64,000 nucleotides of DNA from Arthrobacter sp. StoSoilB5 (GCF_019977235.1 NZ_AP024646.1:4836001-4900000), one strand, 5' to 3'; shown: positions 47,551-56,741, counted from the first letter of the stretch. Numbers and translations: made by a program. Notes: a model not told the origin generated them from the letters alone.

Positions 47551-48487
47551 GCCCCAGCGCCTCCAACGCGTCCCACAATTCTTCCGGCACGGATTCCCGC
47601 ATACGGCGGGCGTTCGAGGTGACCTGTTCAGGTCTACTGGCCCCGACTGTCACATTCACCACGGCCGGATGCCGCAAGGGGAACTGGAGTGCCGCCGTCG
47701 GGAGTTCCACCCCGAAGTCCTGGCAGACGGCCGCAAGTGCACGCGCACGCTCAACCACTGCACGCGGGGCGCGGTCGTAGTTGTAGTGCGCGTCTTCAGG
47801 GACTTCGGGACGGGCGAGGAGCCCGGAGTTGTACACACCGACGTTGACGACGCCGGTGCGGCGCTCCACGCAGCGGTCCAGCAACGGGACGCTGGGCTGC
47901 TCGAGCAGCGTGTACCGGCCGGCGAGCATGACAAGGTCCAGGTCCGCGGCCTGGACACACTCAAGGGCGGCCTCCGCGGAGTTGGTGCCGACGCCGATGG
48001 CTTTGACCAAGCCCTCGGCGCGCAGCTTCTCCAAAGCGGGCAAGGCATGCGCGATTCCTGCCTGGAGATCGTGGACGTCGGGGTCATGGAGGTAGGCGAT
48101 GTCAACGTGGTCCAAGCCCAGGCGCTCCAGGGAATCCTCCAGGCTGCGTCGGACTCCGGCTTCGGAGAAGTCCCACACGCGCGTGCTGGTGGCGGGGACA
48201 TCGAAGCCCTCGGGGTCACGGCCACCGGAGCCGTTGGGTTTCAGCAAGCGGCCCACTTTGGTGGAGATAACGAAGTCTTCACGGGGTTTGTCCCGGAGGA
48301 CGGCGCCCAATCTCTGCTCGGACAAGCCAAGGCCGTAGTGGGGAGCGGTGTCGAAGTAACAGAATCCTGAATCCCAGGCGGCCAAGACAGTGGCCAGGGC
48401 TTCGCCATCGGGGATGGCCTTGTACAGGTTTCCGATGCCGGCACCGCCGAATCCGAGCCTGCCGAGATTGAGTGGTTCAGAGTTCAT
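47543..48487 (-). CDS. Aldo/keto reductase, probable L-fucose dehydrogenase
   Basis: Encodes 314 residues from ATG 48487 (ATGA overlap with the mutarotase stop). It resembles the AKR group of L-fucose/D-arabinose dehydrogenases: LGRLGFGGAGIGNLY, YFDTAPHYGLGLSEQRLG, ISTKVGRLLKP, DHVDIAYLHDPD and VNVTVGASRPEQV. It oxidises L-fucose at C1 to L-fuconolactone with NAD(P). The neighbouring mutarotase and lactonase fit that step. Confidence 0.88.
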   Translation of the reverse strand: MNSEPLNLGRLGFGGAGIGNLYKAIPDGEALATVLAAWDSGFCYFDTAPHYGLGLSEQRLGAVLRDKPREDFVISTKVGRLLKPNGSGGRDPEGFDVPATSTRVWDFSEAGVRRSLEDSLERLGLDHVDIAYLHDPDVHDLQAGIAHALPALEKLRAEGLVKAIGVGTNSAEAALECVQAADLDLVMLAGRYTLLEQPSVPLLDRCVERRTGVVNVGVYNSGLLARPEVPEDAHYNYDRAPRAVVERARALAAVCQDFGVELPTAALQFPLRHPAVVNVTVGASRPEQVTSNARRMRESVPEELWDALEALGRD

Positions 48488-48798
48488 GGCAGTTCCCATA
48501 CTTTCTGGATACCCAAATCGTTCCCGGAGTAATCGTCCTCAACCTCAAGAAGTTCTGCCATTCGAGCCTGCCACGGAACGTTGGCTGGATGGTCCGCGAG
48601 CGCATGGCGCATGGCTTGGTAGTTCTCGACGTCCACCACGTGGAAAAGGTCCAGCCCGCTGCGCCAGATCCTCCAATTCCGTACACCGGCTCCTTTAAGG
48701 GCTTCAACGAGTTCGGGCGGAATGTTCGCGTGGGCGTCAGCGTATGCCTCTTCGGTTCCAGGCTTGAGCCGCGTATGGAGGGCGATGCTCTCAGTCAC
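48484..48798 (-). CDS. L-rhamnose/L-fucose mutarotase family protein
   Basis: Encodes 104 residues with the RhaM-type dimeric ferredoxin fold: LHTRLKPGTEEAYADAHANIPPELVEALKGAGVRNWRIWRSG, LFHVVDVENY, PVNVPWQARMAE-like NVPWQARMAELLEVE. It interconverts sugar anomers for the dehydrogenase. Overlaps both neighbours by four bases. Confidence 0.9.
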   Translation of the reverse strand: MTESIALHTRLKPGTEEAYADAHANIPPELVEALKGAGVRNWRIWRSGLDLFHVVDVENYQAMRHALADHPANVPWQARMAELLEVEDDYSGNDLGIQKVWELP

Positions 48799-50084
48799 TC
48801 TGCGACCCTGGGCTTCAGGAACAGCTCAAGAACGGGCAGAGCGACATCGGGCCGCTGGACGGGGAGCTTGATGGTCAGGGTACCTGCCGGTTGGCCTCCG
48901 GGAGTCATGTTCATGGCTTGCTGTGCGGGATCCACCTCTTCCAGGAAGACCTCGGACGCATCATTCAGGAGTTGGGCATACTCCACTTTGTCGGCCAGGT
49001 CCGGGAGATGGACGTATTCAAAAGGCCAGGCGAAGAGGTGCACGTACAGCCTGTTGCCGCGCTGGGTGTAGCGGGCATCCGGAGGTGCCGTGAACTGCGA
49101 GGTCCCCGCGCCGTAAATCGAGCGGGAATGCAGCTTCATCCACTCGCCGATCCCTTCCAGGGAGGCGAGCGCCCGGGGGTCGATGCTGCCCCTGCCAGTT
49201 GGACCGACATTAAGCAGGAGGTTGCCGCCCTTGGAGACGCCATCCACCAGCATTCGGATGAGCAGGTCCACGGATTTGTAGTTGAGGTTGTCACGGTCGT
49301 AACCCCAACTGCCGTTCAGGGTCTGGCAGGCCTCCCAGGTGACGGGGACGCCGTCCACCATCATGGGCCCGGCCGGCTGGTACTGCTCCGGAGTGACGAA
49401 GTCTCCGGGAATACCCAGGCGGTCGTTGACCACTATCCCCGGCTGCAGTTCCCGCACCATGGCGAGCAAGGCTTCCGAGTCCCAGTCCTTGGCACCCTTG
49501 CCACCCCAGAACTCTGCGTGTTCGGTTCCCGCGTAGGAGAAATCGAAGAACAGGTAGTCGATGCTGCCGTAGTTACCCAGGAGCTCGCGCACTTGGCCGT
49601 GCAGGTACTCTCGGTAGCGCGCCATGTCGCGTCCGGCGTTGAGGTTTTCGACGTCGGCTGCGTTGCGTTGGGGGTGCACGCCGTCGATGGTGAAGTCCGG
49701 GTGGTGCCAGTCGATCAGCGAATGGTAGAAACCGACTTTGAGCCCTTCAGCCCGCAGCGCTTCCACGTAGGACGCGATCAGGTCACGGCCCGCTGGCGTG
49801 TTGGTCGCTTTGTAGTCCGTCAGGGCTGAGTCCCACAGGCAGAAGCCGTCGTGATGCTTTGTAGTGAGGACCACGTATTTCATGCCGGCCCTGCGGGCGA
49901 CCCGTGCCCACTCGCGGGGATCGTAGAGGTCGGGGTCGAAACGGCGGAAGTACTTGGAATACTCCTCCACAGTGGTTTCCTCCCGGTTCATCACCCACTC
50001 GTGCCGGGCGGGCAGGGCGTAGAGGCCCCAGTGCACGAACATGCCAAAGCGTGCTTCTTCGAACCAAGGTGCGTGCTGGATCAA
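48795..50084 (-). CDS. Alpha-L-fucosidase (GH29)
   Basis: Encodes 429 residues. GH29 landmarks: [26 protein letters not shown] at the start, [34 protein letters not shown] with the nucleophile Asp (about 178), and [18 protein letters not shown]. No signal peptide, so it works on imported fucosides. The start is a GTG or ATG overlapping the dehydratase gene by four bases. It releases L-fucose for the genes downstream. Confidence 0.94.
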   Translation of the reverse strand: MIQHAPWFEEARFGMFVHWGLYALPARHEWVMNREETTVEEYSKYFRRFDPDLYDPREWARVARRAGMKYVVLTTKHHDGFCLWDSALTDYKATNTPAGRDLIASYVEALRAEGLKVGFYHSLIDWHHPDFTIDGVHPQRNAADVENLNAGRDMARYREYLHGQVRELLGNYGSIDYLFFDFSYAGTEHAEFWGGKGAKDWDSEALLAMVRELQPGIVVNDRLGIPGDFVTPEQYQPAGPMMVDGVPVTWEACQTLNGSWGYDRDNLNYKSVDLLIRMLVDGVSKGGNLLLNVGPTGRGSIDPRALASLEGIGEWMKLHSRSIYGAGTSQFTAPPDARYTQRGNRLYVHLFAWPFEYVHLPDLADKVEYAQLLNDASEVFLEEVDPAQQAMNMTPGGQPAGTLTIKLPVQRPDVALPVLELFLKPRVAE

Positions 50085-51385
50085 CGGGATACCTTCCAGA
50101 CGGGGCCGTCGGGGAACGCATATTCGGTCAGTGTTTCATGCACCATTTCGTAGCCCGCTCCGGGAGCCGACGGCGGCCAGTACGCGCCGCTTCGGACGTC
50201 CACGGGCGTGATGAAGTGCTGGTGCAGATGATCCACGAACTCGATCATCCTGCCTTCTTTTGTCCCTGAAACGGCAACGAAATCGAACATGGACAGGTGC
50301 TGGACGGCCTCGCATAGCCCCACACCACCGGCATGAGGACAGACAGGCACACCGAACTTGGCGGCCAGCAGCAGGATGGCGATGTTCTCGTTTACCCCTG
50401 CCACCCGGGCTGCATCAATCTGCAGGACCTGGAGGGAACCGGCCTGGAGCATTTGCTTGAACATTACCCGGTTCTGGACGTGCTCCCCGGTCGCTACAGG
50501 GACTGGGTCCACCCCTCGGGCGATGGCCGCGTGCCCCAGGACGTCATCGGGGCTGGTGGGTTCCTCGATCCAGGCGATGTCATAAGGAGCCAGGTGGGCC
50601 ATCCAATCGATGGCTTCCTGGACATCCCAACGCTGGTTGGCGTCCACCGCGATCCTGATGTCCGGCCCCACCGCCTCACGGGCAATTCCCACGCGCCGGA
50701 TATCGTCCTCCAAGGAGGCACCTACCTTGAGCTTGATCTGCGCAAACCCCTCGGCCACGGCTTCCTTCGCCAGGCGCGTCAGTTTCTCGTCGCTGTAACC
50801 CAGCCAGCCCGGCGTCGTGGTGTAGGCCGGGTAGCCTTCAGCGCGAAGAGCCACTTTACGTGCCTCCCTCCCCGGCTCCGCTGCGTGAAGAATCGCCAGC
50901 GCTTCATCCGGAGTGAGGGCATCGGTGAGGTACCGGAAGTCCACCAAGGCCACGAGTTCCTCAGGGCCCATGTTTGAAAGCAGCTCCCAGAGCGGCAGTC
51001 CTGCCCGCTTGGCTTTTAGGTCCCAGAGGGCGTTCACCACCGCGCCGATCGCCATATGCATCACACCTTTCTCCGGGCCAAGCCAGCGGAGTTGGGAATC
51101 GTGCGCCATCAGCCTCCAGGTAGCGCCCATGTCGTCCAGGAGATCCTCCACGTTGCGGCGCAGGATGTGCTCCCGGAGCGCGTCGAGGGCGGCCGTCTCT
51201 ACCTCGTTCCCGCGCCCGATCGTGAAAACAAAGCCGTGGCCTTCATGCCCGTCTTCGGCGTCGGTGCGAATAATCAGGTAGGCCGCTGAATAGTCGGGGT
51301 CCGGATTCATGGCGTCCGAGCCATCGAGGTCCTGTGAAGTGGGAAAGCGGATATCGAAAGTGTCCACTGCAGTGATGACGCTCAT
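50081..51385 (-). CDS. L-fuconate dehydratase (enolase superfamily)
   Basis: Encodes 434 residues; AAGGAG lies five bases before ATG 51385. Mandelate-racemase-type motifs: [11 protein letters not shown] (catalytic Lys), AVDANQRWD (metal Asp), [10 protein letters not shown] (metal Glu), [16 protein letters not shown] (Glu, His). The N-terminus [36 protein letters not shown] is typical of fuconate dehydratases. It makes 2-keto-3-deoxy-L-fuconate. It is the first gene of the minus-strand fucose operon. Confidence 0.94.
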   Translation of the reverse strand: MSVITAVDTFDIRFPTSQDLDGSDAMNPDPDYSAAYLIIRTDAEDGHEGHGFVFTIGRGNEVETAALDALREHILRRNVEDLLDDMGATWRLMAHDSQLRWLGPEKGVMHMAIGAVVNALWDLKAKRAGLPLWELLSNMGPEELVALVDFRYLTDALTPDEALAILHAAEPGREARKVALRAEGYPAYTTTPGWLGYSDEKLTRLAKEAVAEGFAQIKLKVGASLEDDIRRVGIAREAVGPDIRIAVDANQRWDVQEAIDWMAHLAPYDIAWIEEPTSPDDVLGHAAIARGVDPVPVATGEHVQNRVMFKQMLQAGSLQVLQIDAARVAGVNENIAILLLAAKFGVPVCPHAGGVGLCEAVQHLSMFDFVAVSGTKEGRMIEFVDHLHQHFITPVDVRSGAYWPPSAPGAGYEMVHETLTEYAFPDGPVWKVSR

Positions 51386-51529
51386 TGCGCTCCTTGCTTG
51401 GCAGCCGGTCGTTAATCTAGGTAGAGCTAAACATCCGATGTCTACCTTGTCAATGGGTCATATTTCCGTATTATGGACGGAAACAGCACACTAGAGCTCG
51501 GATGTTGGTCCCAACGCACGGAGGAAGCC
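51386..51529. promoter_or_regulatory. Divergent promoter and operators of the fucose genes
   Basis: The plus-strand promoter has TTGTCA (51447-51452), 16-base spacer, TATTAT (51469-51474). The palindrome ACATC-C-GATGT (51431-51441) lies just upstream of that -35 and within the likely spacer of a minus-strand promoter (TAGATT near 51413-51418). A second copy of the motif, inverted (ACATCCGAGC on the minus strand), is at 51496-51505 in the plus-strand leader. The motif recurs before the FadR-type gene at 45966. Confidence 0.7.
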
Positions 51530-52438
51530 ATGACCTTGAAATTCGCCAGGCTCGGTACAGCCGGAAACGAACAACCGGCAGTCATCGCCCAAGACGCCCA
51601 CGGTACACAGAAGTACTTCGATCTCTCGCCGCTGACCAACGACATCGACGGCGGTTTCCTCGCCTCGGACGGTTTCGCCCGCACCCGGGAAGCCCTCAAA
51701 TCCGGGGAACTTTCGGAAATTTCCGCGGAGGGCCTGCGTATCGGCGCTCCCATTGCCCGGCCCGGCGCCGTGATTGCCATTGGCCTGAACTACACCGCGC
51801 ACGCTGCCGAATCCGGCGCAAATCCGCCCGAAGTTCCAGTGGTTTTCCTGAAGCCGTCCAACACCATCAGTGGCCCATTCGACGCCGCACCCATCCCGCC
51901 GGGGGCTGAAAAGTATGACTGGGAGGTGGAACTGGCAATCGTGATCGGCAAGGAAGCGTCCTACCTTTCCTCGGTGGGCGAAGCAGCAGCATGCATCGCG
52001 GGCTACGCCGTGGCCAATGATCTCTCCGAGCGCGACTACCAGATTCCCGGAGCCGCCGGACAGTGGACCAAGGGAAAGTCCCTTCCCGCCTCCACTCCCC
52101 TGGGCCCATGGCTGGTTCCCGCAGCTGACGTGGATGCCAGCAACCTCCGCCTGAGGACCCTGGTGAACGGCGAAGCCCGCCAGGACTCAAACACCTCGGA
52201 CATGATTTTCGATCCTGCCACGATCGTCCACCACCTCAGCCAGTACATGGTCCTCGAGCCCGGCGACGTCATCATCACAGGCACACCCGAAGGTGTGGCC
52301 CTCTCCGGTCGATTCCCGTACATCCAGCCCGGCGACGTGGTGGAACTCGAGATTGACGGCCTGGGACGCCAGCGGCAGGAATACTACCGCGCGCAGGCCG
52401 GGGCTGTTTCCGCCGCCCCTGCCCACATCAACGCCTGA
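51530..52438 (+). CDS. Fumarylacetoacetate hydrolase-family enzyme, probable 2,4-diketo-3-deoxy-L-fuconate hydrolase
   Basis: Encodes 302 residues from ATG 51530 (GAGGAAG upstream). FAH fold: GLNYTAHAAESGANPPEVPVVFLKPSNTISGP, DWEVELAIVIG (metal Glu/Glu), GYAVANDLSERDYQ (Asp), QWTKGKSLPASTPLGPWLV, ITGTPEGVA. It cleaves the diketo acid to lactate and pyruvate. It is the first gene of the plus-strand arm, and TGATG couples it to the dehydrogenase gene. Confidence 0.9.
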   Translation: MTLKFARLGTAGNEQPAVIAQDAHGTQKYFDLSPLTNDIDGGFLASDGFARTREALKSGELSEISAEGLRIGAPIARPGAVIAIGLNYTAHAAESGANPPEVPVVFLKPSNTISGPFDAAPIPPGAEKYDWEVELAIVIGKEASYLSSVGEAAACIAGYAVANDLSERDYQIPGAAGQWTKGKSLPASTPLGPWLVPAADVDASNLRLRTLVNGEARQDSNTSDMIFDPATIVHHLSQYMVLEPGDVIITGTPEGVALSGRFPYIQPGDVVELEIDGLGRQRQEYYRAQAGAVSAAPAHINA

Positions 52439-53199
52439 TGGCATCCCCAATGGGCCAGGAATTCGAAGGCCTGGCAGCACTCGTGACCGGCGGAGCCTCC
52501 GGCATTGGTGCGGCCATCGCAGACCGGCTCGCCGCCGGTGGCGCGCAGGTCGCCATCCTGGATCTGGCACCGGAAACCAGCCCGCACTTCGGCGTGGAAT
52601 GCAACGTGGCCGATGACGCCTCAGTGCGTTCCGCCGTCGAGACGGTTGCAAGACAGTTCGGCCGCCTGGACATCGTGGTCAACAACGCCGGCATCGGCGC
52701 CCAGGGCGACATCGCCGCGAACGACGACGACGAGTGGCTCCGGGTCCTGAACATCAACGTCGTAGGAATTGCGCGCGTCAGCCGTGCTGCCCTGCCGTAC
52801 CTGCGCGAGTCGCCGTCCGCGGCGATCGTGAATACGTGCTCGATTGCCGCGACCGCTGGACTTCCCCAGCGGGCGCTGTACTCGGCGTCCAAGGGTGCGG
52901 TGCTGTCCTTGACGCTTGCCATGGCTGCCGACCACGTCCGCGAGGGCATCCGCGTGAACTGCGTTAACCCGGGCACGGTGGACACGCCCTGGGTGGGCCG
53001 ACTCCTGGATTCCGCCGAGGACCCTGCAGCTGAGCGCGCCGCCCTCAATGCCCGCCAGCCCCATGGTCGGATGGTGGACCCGGCAGAGGTCGCAGGTGCC
53101 GTCGCCTACCTCGCCAGTCCGCTGTCCGGTTCGACGTCGGGCACCTCCCTGGCGGTCGACGGCGGCATGCAAGGATTGCGGTTACGGCCGGTTCAGTAG
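52438..53199 (+). CDS. Short-chain dehydrogenase, probable 2-keto-3-deoxy-L-fuconate dehydrogenase
   Basis: Encodes 253 residues. SDR motifs: TGGASGIGAAIA (cofactor loop), NNAGIG, NTCSIAAT (Ser) and YSASKGAV (Tyr/Lys), PGTVDTPW, ending SGTSLAVDGGMQGLRLRPVQ. It oxidises 2-keto-3-deoxy-L-fuconate at C4 before the FAH enzyme. The last 69 bases of the gene plus 17 bases after it are repeated at 57405-57490. Confidence 0.9.
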   Translation: MASPMGQEFEGLAALVTGGASGIGAAIADRLAAGGAQVAILDLAPETSPHFGVECNVADDASVRSAVETVARQFGRLDIVVNNAGIGAQGDIAANDDDEWLRVLNINVVGIARVSRAALPYLRESPSAAIVNTCSIAATAGLPQRALYSASKGAVLSLTLAMAADHVREGIRVNCVNPGTVDTPWVGRLLDSAEDPAAERAALNARQPHGRMVDPAEVAGAVAYLASPLSGSTSGTSLAVDGGMQGLRLRPVQ

Positions 53200-53216
53200 G
53201 GGCTGCTTTGGTTGGG
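53131..53216 (+). repeat. Direct repeat, left copy (end of the SDR gene)
   Basis: Eighty-six bases covering the last codons of the SDR gene and the start of the spacer. It matches 57405-57490 at 81 of 86 positions, including GGGGCTGCTTTGGTTGGG after the stop. The pair brackets about 4.2 kb. Confidence 0.9.
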
Positions 53217-53987
53217 GCTGGCTCCTGAGTTGGCTCACGGGCTGTGGTCTCGCGGAGCGGCAGGCCGCTGACCTGCGGTGATGTTCGCGGATGTACAGTT
53301 TTTTCACGCACTAATGGGATTTGTTCTCGGAGCGGAAACCTGTTCTCCCAGAAACTGTCAGGCTGGGTTGGTACGGGGGAAGTCCCGCCTGGTCCCCCAA
53401 TTCCAGGCGGGACACTTGTGTCAGGAAGAGAGATGGACAGTGGGACTTCGAACCTTCCTAGGCAGGCGCCGAAACCCCTGGCCTTGAAGCTGGCTGTGCC
53501 CACTGCGAGCCGTCCACGCCGACCCGGCGTGGTTATCCTGTCGTGCCCCTCGTCCATGCTTGAGGTTGGATACCGAGTGACAATGGGAGGCTGGATATCG
53601 TCCCGATGAGAGCAAAAGCTCACTACCACTTGGGCGGCCTCCTGTGTAGCCTACCGGGTACCCATCGGTTGTCGCTTGTGTGGCATGTCGCTTTGTGCCA
53701 GGCACGGGTGAGCGTAGCGAGCGACGCCCTGTCTGCTCGGTCTGCTGGCAGATGCCGGGCGAGTGACGGGCCGGAACAGCTGGGCAGCGACCGACTGATG
53801 GCCAAGGGTGTCCGAGTGGGCCCCAGGCGGCTGCGACAAGTGGCCTTGTACGGACAACAGCCCAGCCGCATGTAAGGCAACCAAGTGCTTTACAGGCCGG
53901 CGCAAAGCGGAGGACAATCCTTGCAACCAAACGAAGGGTCCGCGGCCGATTCCATCCCACTGCACTGCAACCACCAGTTGCCGTTGC
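53217..53987. other. Long intergenic region without a recognisable gene
   Basis: No frame here looks like a protein; several overlapping open frames on both strands are Arg/Pro/Ser/Trp-rich. It holds a perfect 11-bp inverted repeat, GTCCCGCCTGG (53382-53392) and CCAGGCGGGAC (53403-53413), with a 10-base loop, possibly a terminator for the fucose arm. The rest is probably decayed coding DNA. Confidence 0.5.
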
Positions 53988-54098
53988 CCTGCGAAACTCG
54001 TCCAAACCCTCCCCGGTCCGCATGCGCTCCCACGCGGTTCCTACTACGAACCCAAGTGGGACGGTTCGTCACTGCACCTTGTCAAAGTGCTTGAGTAA
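53988..54098 (+). pseudogene. Remnant of an ATP-dependent DNA ligase
   Basis: The frame 53988-54098 reads PAKLVQTLPGPHALPRGS, then YYEPKWDGSSLHLVKVLE and stops. PALPxGS-YEPKWDG is the N-terminal segment with the adenylated lysine (motif I) of LigC/LigD-type ligases. Nothing of the remaining ligase domains follows, and no start is visible. A decayed or truncated copy. Confidence 0.65.
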
Positions 54099-54208
54099 GG
54101 CGGCGTCCCAGATGAGATCCGAAGGCACGGATAGTCTGTGATCGAGGTCCAAGGGAGGAAGAAGGGCCGCTGCGTGAACTCTTTTGTGGCCAGCGGTCAA
54201 TACATAGT

Positions 54209-54805
54209 GTGAGCACAGACAGCGAAATCATCAGGCGGTCCCGGGACAGCCCCGCAGTTTTCGGGGAGCTGTACGATCGGCATGCCTCAGCCATTTACAG
54301 GTATGCGGCCAGAAGAGCCGGGGAATTCGCCGCAGACGACGTCACCTCTGAAACCTTCTTGGTCGCTTGGGAGCATCTGGAAAGATACGACACGAGCCGG
54401 GACGACGCCCGGCCATGGTTGTTCGGCATCGCTACCAACTTGCTTCGACAACATCACCGGGCTGAAGCCAATGTCCTCAAGGCGGCCGCCAGGTCCGCGG
54501 AGCGCGAGAAAACTGCCGACGATTCAGACCGGATCGTTGCTGAGGTCGACGCCAAGGTAGCCACCGGGAGAGTTGCTCAAGCCCTCCGGGATATGGCTGC
54601 GATCGACCGGGAAACGTTGTTGCTCTACGCATGGGCTGATCTGACTTACGAAGGCATTGCCCAGGCCATGGGCGTTCCGATCGGGACGGTTCGTTCCCGC
54701 TTGAACCGTGCGCGGCAAACACTTCGAGCCCAGCTCAACCTTGAAAGACCTACCGAAACGGAGAACCACTATGGACGACCTTCAGCTGCTCCGCGAGATG
54801 CGTAG
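54209..54805 (+). CDS. ECF-type RNA polymerase sigma factor
   Basis: Encodes 198 residues from a GTG. Region 2: FGELYDRHASAIYRYAARRAGEFAADDVTSETFLVAWEHLERY with RPWLFGIATNLLRQHHR. Region 4: DLTYEGIAQAMGVPIGTVRSRLNRARQTLRAQL. The next gene overlaps its end by 35 bases and is the usual partner protein. Signal and target promoters unknown. Confidence 0.93.
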   Translation: MSTDSEIIRRSRDSPAVFGELYDRHASAIYRYAARRAGEFAADDVTSETFLVAWEHLERYDTSRDDARPWLFGIATNLLRQHHRAEANVLKAAARSAEREKTADDSDRIVAEVDAKVATGRVAQALRDMAAIDRETLLLYAWADLTYEGIAQAMGVPIGTVRSRLNRARQTLRAQLNLERPTETENHYGRPSAAPRDA

Positions 54806-55820
54806 CGATGTCGGCTCAGCACCACCTGCTAAGTTGGCCCGGGGCAGGGAAAAAGTCATGGCCAAAGTGCAAGCGTCCGTCACCTCAGCACCTCAGCGGA
54901 AACCCACCGTTACACCCATCTGGTTCCGGCGACGTGCCCTTTTCGCTTCTGCCGCTGCCGCGCTGTTGGTCGGCGGTATCGTCATTGCCGATGTCGTCAG
55001 ACCTGGAGGTCCGGGAACCACAGCAGAGGCGGCCGAGGTGCTGAACAACGCCGCCGCTGCAACCATTCAAACGTCCGACCCTGTGGTGGGACCCGGCCAG
55101 TATCTGAAGATCGCAACGAGGTCGGTCTTTGGAACGGGCGGGCAGGCTGCCGATGTAAGCGACGTGAGATGGGAAGAGACCACAAACAGCCAGATGTACG
55201 TGCCAGCCGACAGGGCAGATGTATGGGTCTGGAACCGGGAACCTCGCCTGATTTTGGACTCGCCGAGCGAGGAAGCCAAGGCCCTGCCAGACGAGGTCCG
55301 TAAGGCTCAGGAAGCCGAGTCGGATGGGCAACCTGAGTTCGTCGGGATTCTGCGTTCCCCGGGCGGCGTCTTCTATGGGAGTGAGCCGACCGTCATCGTT
55401 GGTACGCCGTTAAGGGAGGCCGCGAGTCTGCCTAGGGATCCACGGGCTCTGCTGGATTTGATCTACGAACGCACCAAGGGCGCCGGGAAGTCCCCCGACG
55501 GTGAGGCTTTCACGGCAATCGCGGACGGCCTGCGGACAGGAGTCGTTCCGGCTGACCTGCGCGCCGCGCTATACAAGGCAGCTGCCCTGATTCCCGGCGT
55601 TACGGTGACTGACAGGCACGCAATGATCGACGACCGCACAGGCATCGCCATCGGTATTGCATCTGACGGAGTGACGGGAGCGAACATCGTTATCGATCCT
55701 GCCTCAGGTCTGGTCATCGGGGTACAGTCCGTGTTGCTCAAGGACTATCCCGGATATCCCGCGGGGACCGTCACGACGTGGACCTCGCTGAGGACCTCCG
55801 TGGTGGACTTCGCTCCCTAA
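54771..55820 (+). CDS. CU044_5270-family membrane protein (sigma-factor partner)
   Basis: Encodes 349 residues from ATG 54771 (GGAG upstream). The cytoplasmic N-terminus (MDDLQLLREMRSDVGSAPPAKLARGREKV) is followed by one membrane span (about 55-77, ALFASAAAALLVGGIVIADVV) and an extracytoplasmic domain with APE-like VLNNAAAATI, GPGQYLKIATRS and YERTKGAGKSPDGEAF. This family sits next to ECF sigma factors and is thought to act as a regulator or sensor. No anti-sigma zinc motif is seen. Confidence 0.85.
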   Translation: MDDLQLLREMRSDVGSAPPAKLARGREKVMAKVQASVTSAPQRKPTVTPIWFRRRALFASAAAALLVGGIVIADVVRPGGPGTTAEAAEVLNNAAAATIQTSDPVVGPGQYLKIATRSVFGTGGQAADVSDVRWEETTNSQMYVPADRADVWVWNREPRLILDSPSEEAKALPDEVRKAQEAESDGQPEFVGILRSPGGVFYGSEPTVIVGTPLREAASLPRDPRALLDLIYERTKGAGKSPDGEAFTAIADGLRTGVVPADLRAALYKAAALIPGVTVTDRHAMIDDRTGIAIGIASDGVTGANIVIDPASGLVIGVQSVLLKDYPGYPAGTVTTWTSLRTSVVDFAP

Positions 55821-55908
55821 GCTGTCGCGCCAGGGAGATTTGCCGCACATCACGGCGGGGCGGTCGCACTTGGGGGATGACCACCCCAAGTGGAGGGACT
55901 GAGCTTCT

Positions 55909-56499
55909 GTGGGGGAACGGGTGTCCGGCACGGGCGCCCAGTTCGGCACGCTGGAGTACCGAAAGTACAACGGCACTGACGGTGACTCCGGGCTCGTTCG
56001 ACCCGACGCCGGCGTCGACGTGTACCAGACCATTGTTGATCCGAAGACAGGGAATGCTCCTGGCAGCGGGCATGTAACGGGAAAGATGCCCAGTGCTGAT
56101 CAGACTCTCGGCACTACGGTCGGCAAGATGGGCAATACAACAGGCTGGACTGAAGGAACGATCCAATACCGCTTTTTGGATTGGAACGGAGTTTACGTCT
56201 ACTGCGCCAACTATGCCCGAGCCGGAGGTGATTCCGGCGGTCCCGTTTGGCGACAGGACAGCCAAGGTCTGCGAGCTGTTGGCATGCACGTCGGCGCCCT
56301 TAACTACAACGGTTCCATTCTCGGTTGCTACATCCCCATAGACACTCTTTTGAGTCAGTGGGGAGCGAGCATGAACTTCTGGCCAGCGTACGCAGCTCGT
56401 GGCACAGTTTCAGAGGAAGAATTGATGCCTCCAAGCCCGAGCAACGAGCTCCCGCCCGTACTCACAGCCGCCGATGGTGCGCAGCTGATCCTCGACTAA
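55909..56499 (+). pseudogene. N-terminally truncated trypsin-like serine protease
   Basis: Encodes 196 residues from a GTG. The C-terminal half of an S1-type protease is clear: GGDSGGPVW carries the catalytic Ser, preceded by VYVYCANYARA and followed by AVGMHVGALNYNGSILGCYIPID. The catalytic His segment (TAGHC-like) and signal peptide are absent, and the frame begins mid-domain. It is 88 bases after the CU044 gene. Most likely a gene that lost its 5' part. Confidence 0.65.
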
Positions 56500-56562
56500 G
56501 TGGGCGTCTCCGGAAGGGGTAGCTGGGCAAACGTGTTTGCTCGCTAGTACAAACTAAATATG

Positions 56563-56611
56563 GGATGTCCTCCTGGCTGCTCAGAGAACCAATGCAGCTA
56601 GGAGGACATCC
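56563..56611. repeat. 18-bp inverted repeat
   Basis: GGATGTCCTCCTGGCTGC (56563-56580) and GCAGCTAGGAGGACATCC (56594-56611) pair over 18 bp with one mismatch (or G-U in RNA) around a 13-base loop. The right arm contains GGAGGA, eight bases before which no start lies but ATG 56619 follows. It could be a terminator, an element end or a hairpin hiding a ribosome site. Confidence 0.85.
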
Positions 56612-56618
56612 ATTTAAT

Positions 56619-56741
56619 ATGCTCTCAATTCGTCACGGCAACCTGCCCACCGTCGACCAAGTCCGCGAACGGCTCTTTACCATGCATGAGGATCCCGAAT
56701 CTGTGCTGCGGCGGCTCTTCCGGGTTTTCGTCGACGACTGA
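56619..56741 (+). CDS. Possible small protein (40 aa)
   Basis: Encodes 40 residues: MLSIRHGNLPTVDQVRERLF then TMHEDPESVLRRLFRVFVDD, TGA stop. Charged and helical-looking; no family recognised. GGAGGA lies 13 bases upstream, inside the hairpin described at 56563-56611. The sequence could be the tail of a decayed gene. Confidence 0.3.
   Translation: MLSIRHGNLPTVDQVRERLFTMHEDPESVLRRLFRVFVDD

Noticed and set aside
53430..53460. tRNA-like T-arm (GGTTCGAAGTCC on the minus strand)
   Set aside because: No matching acceptor, D or anticodon arm around it.
53421..54023. 200-codon minus-strand frame in the gene desert
   Set aside because: Arg/Pro/Cys/Ser-rich with no family, no ribosome site; overlaps other equally unlikely frames.
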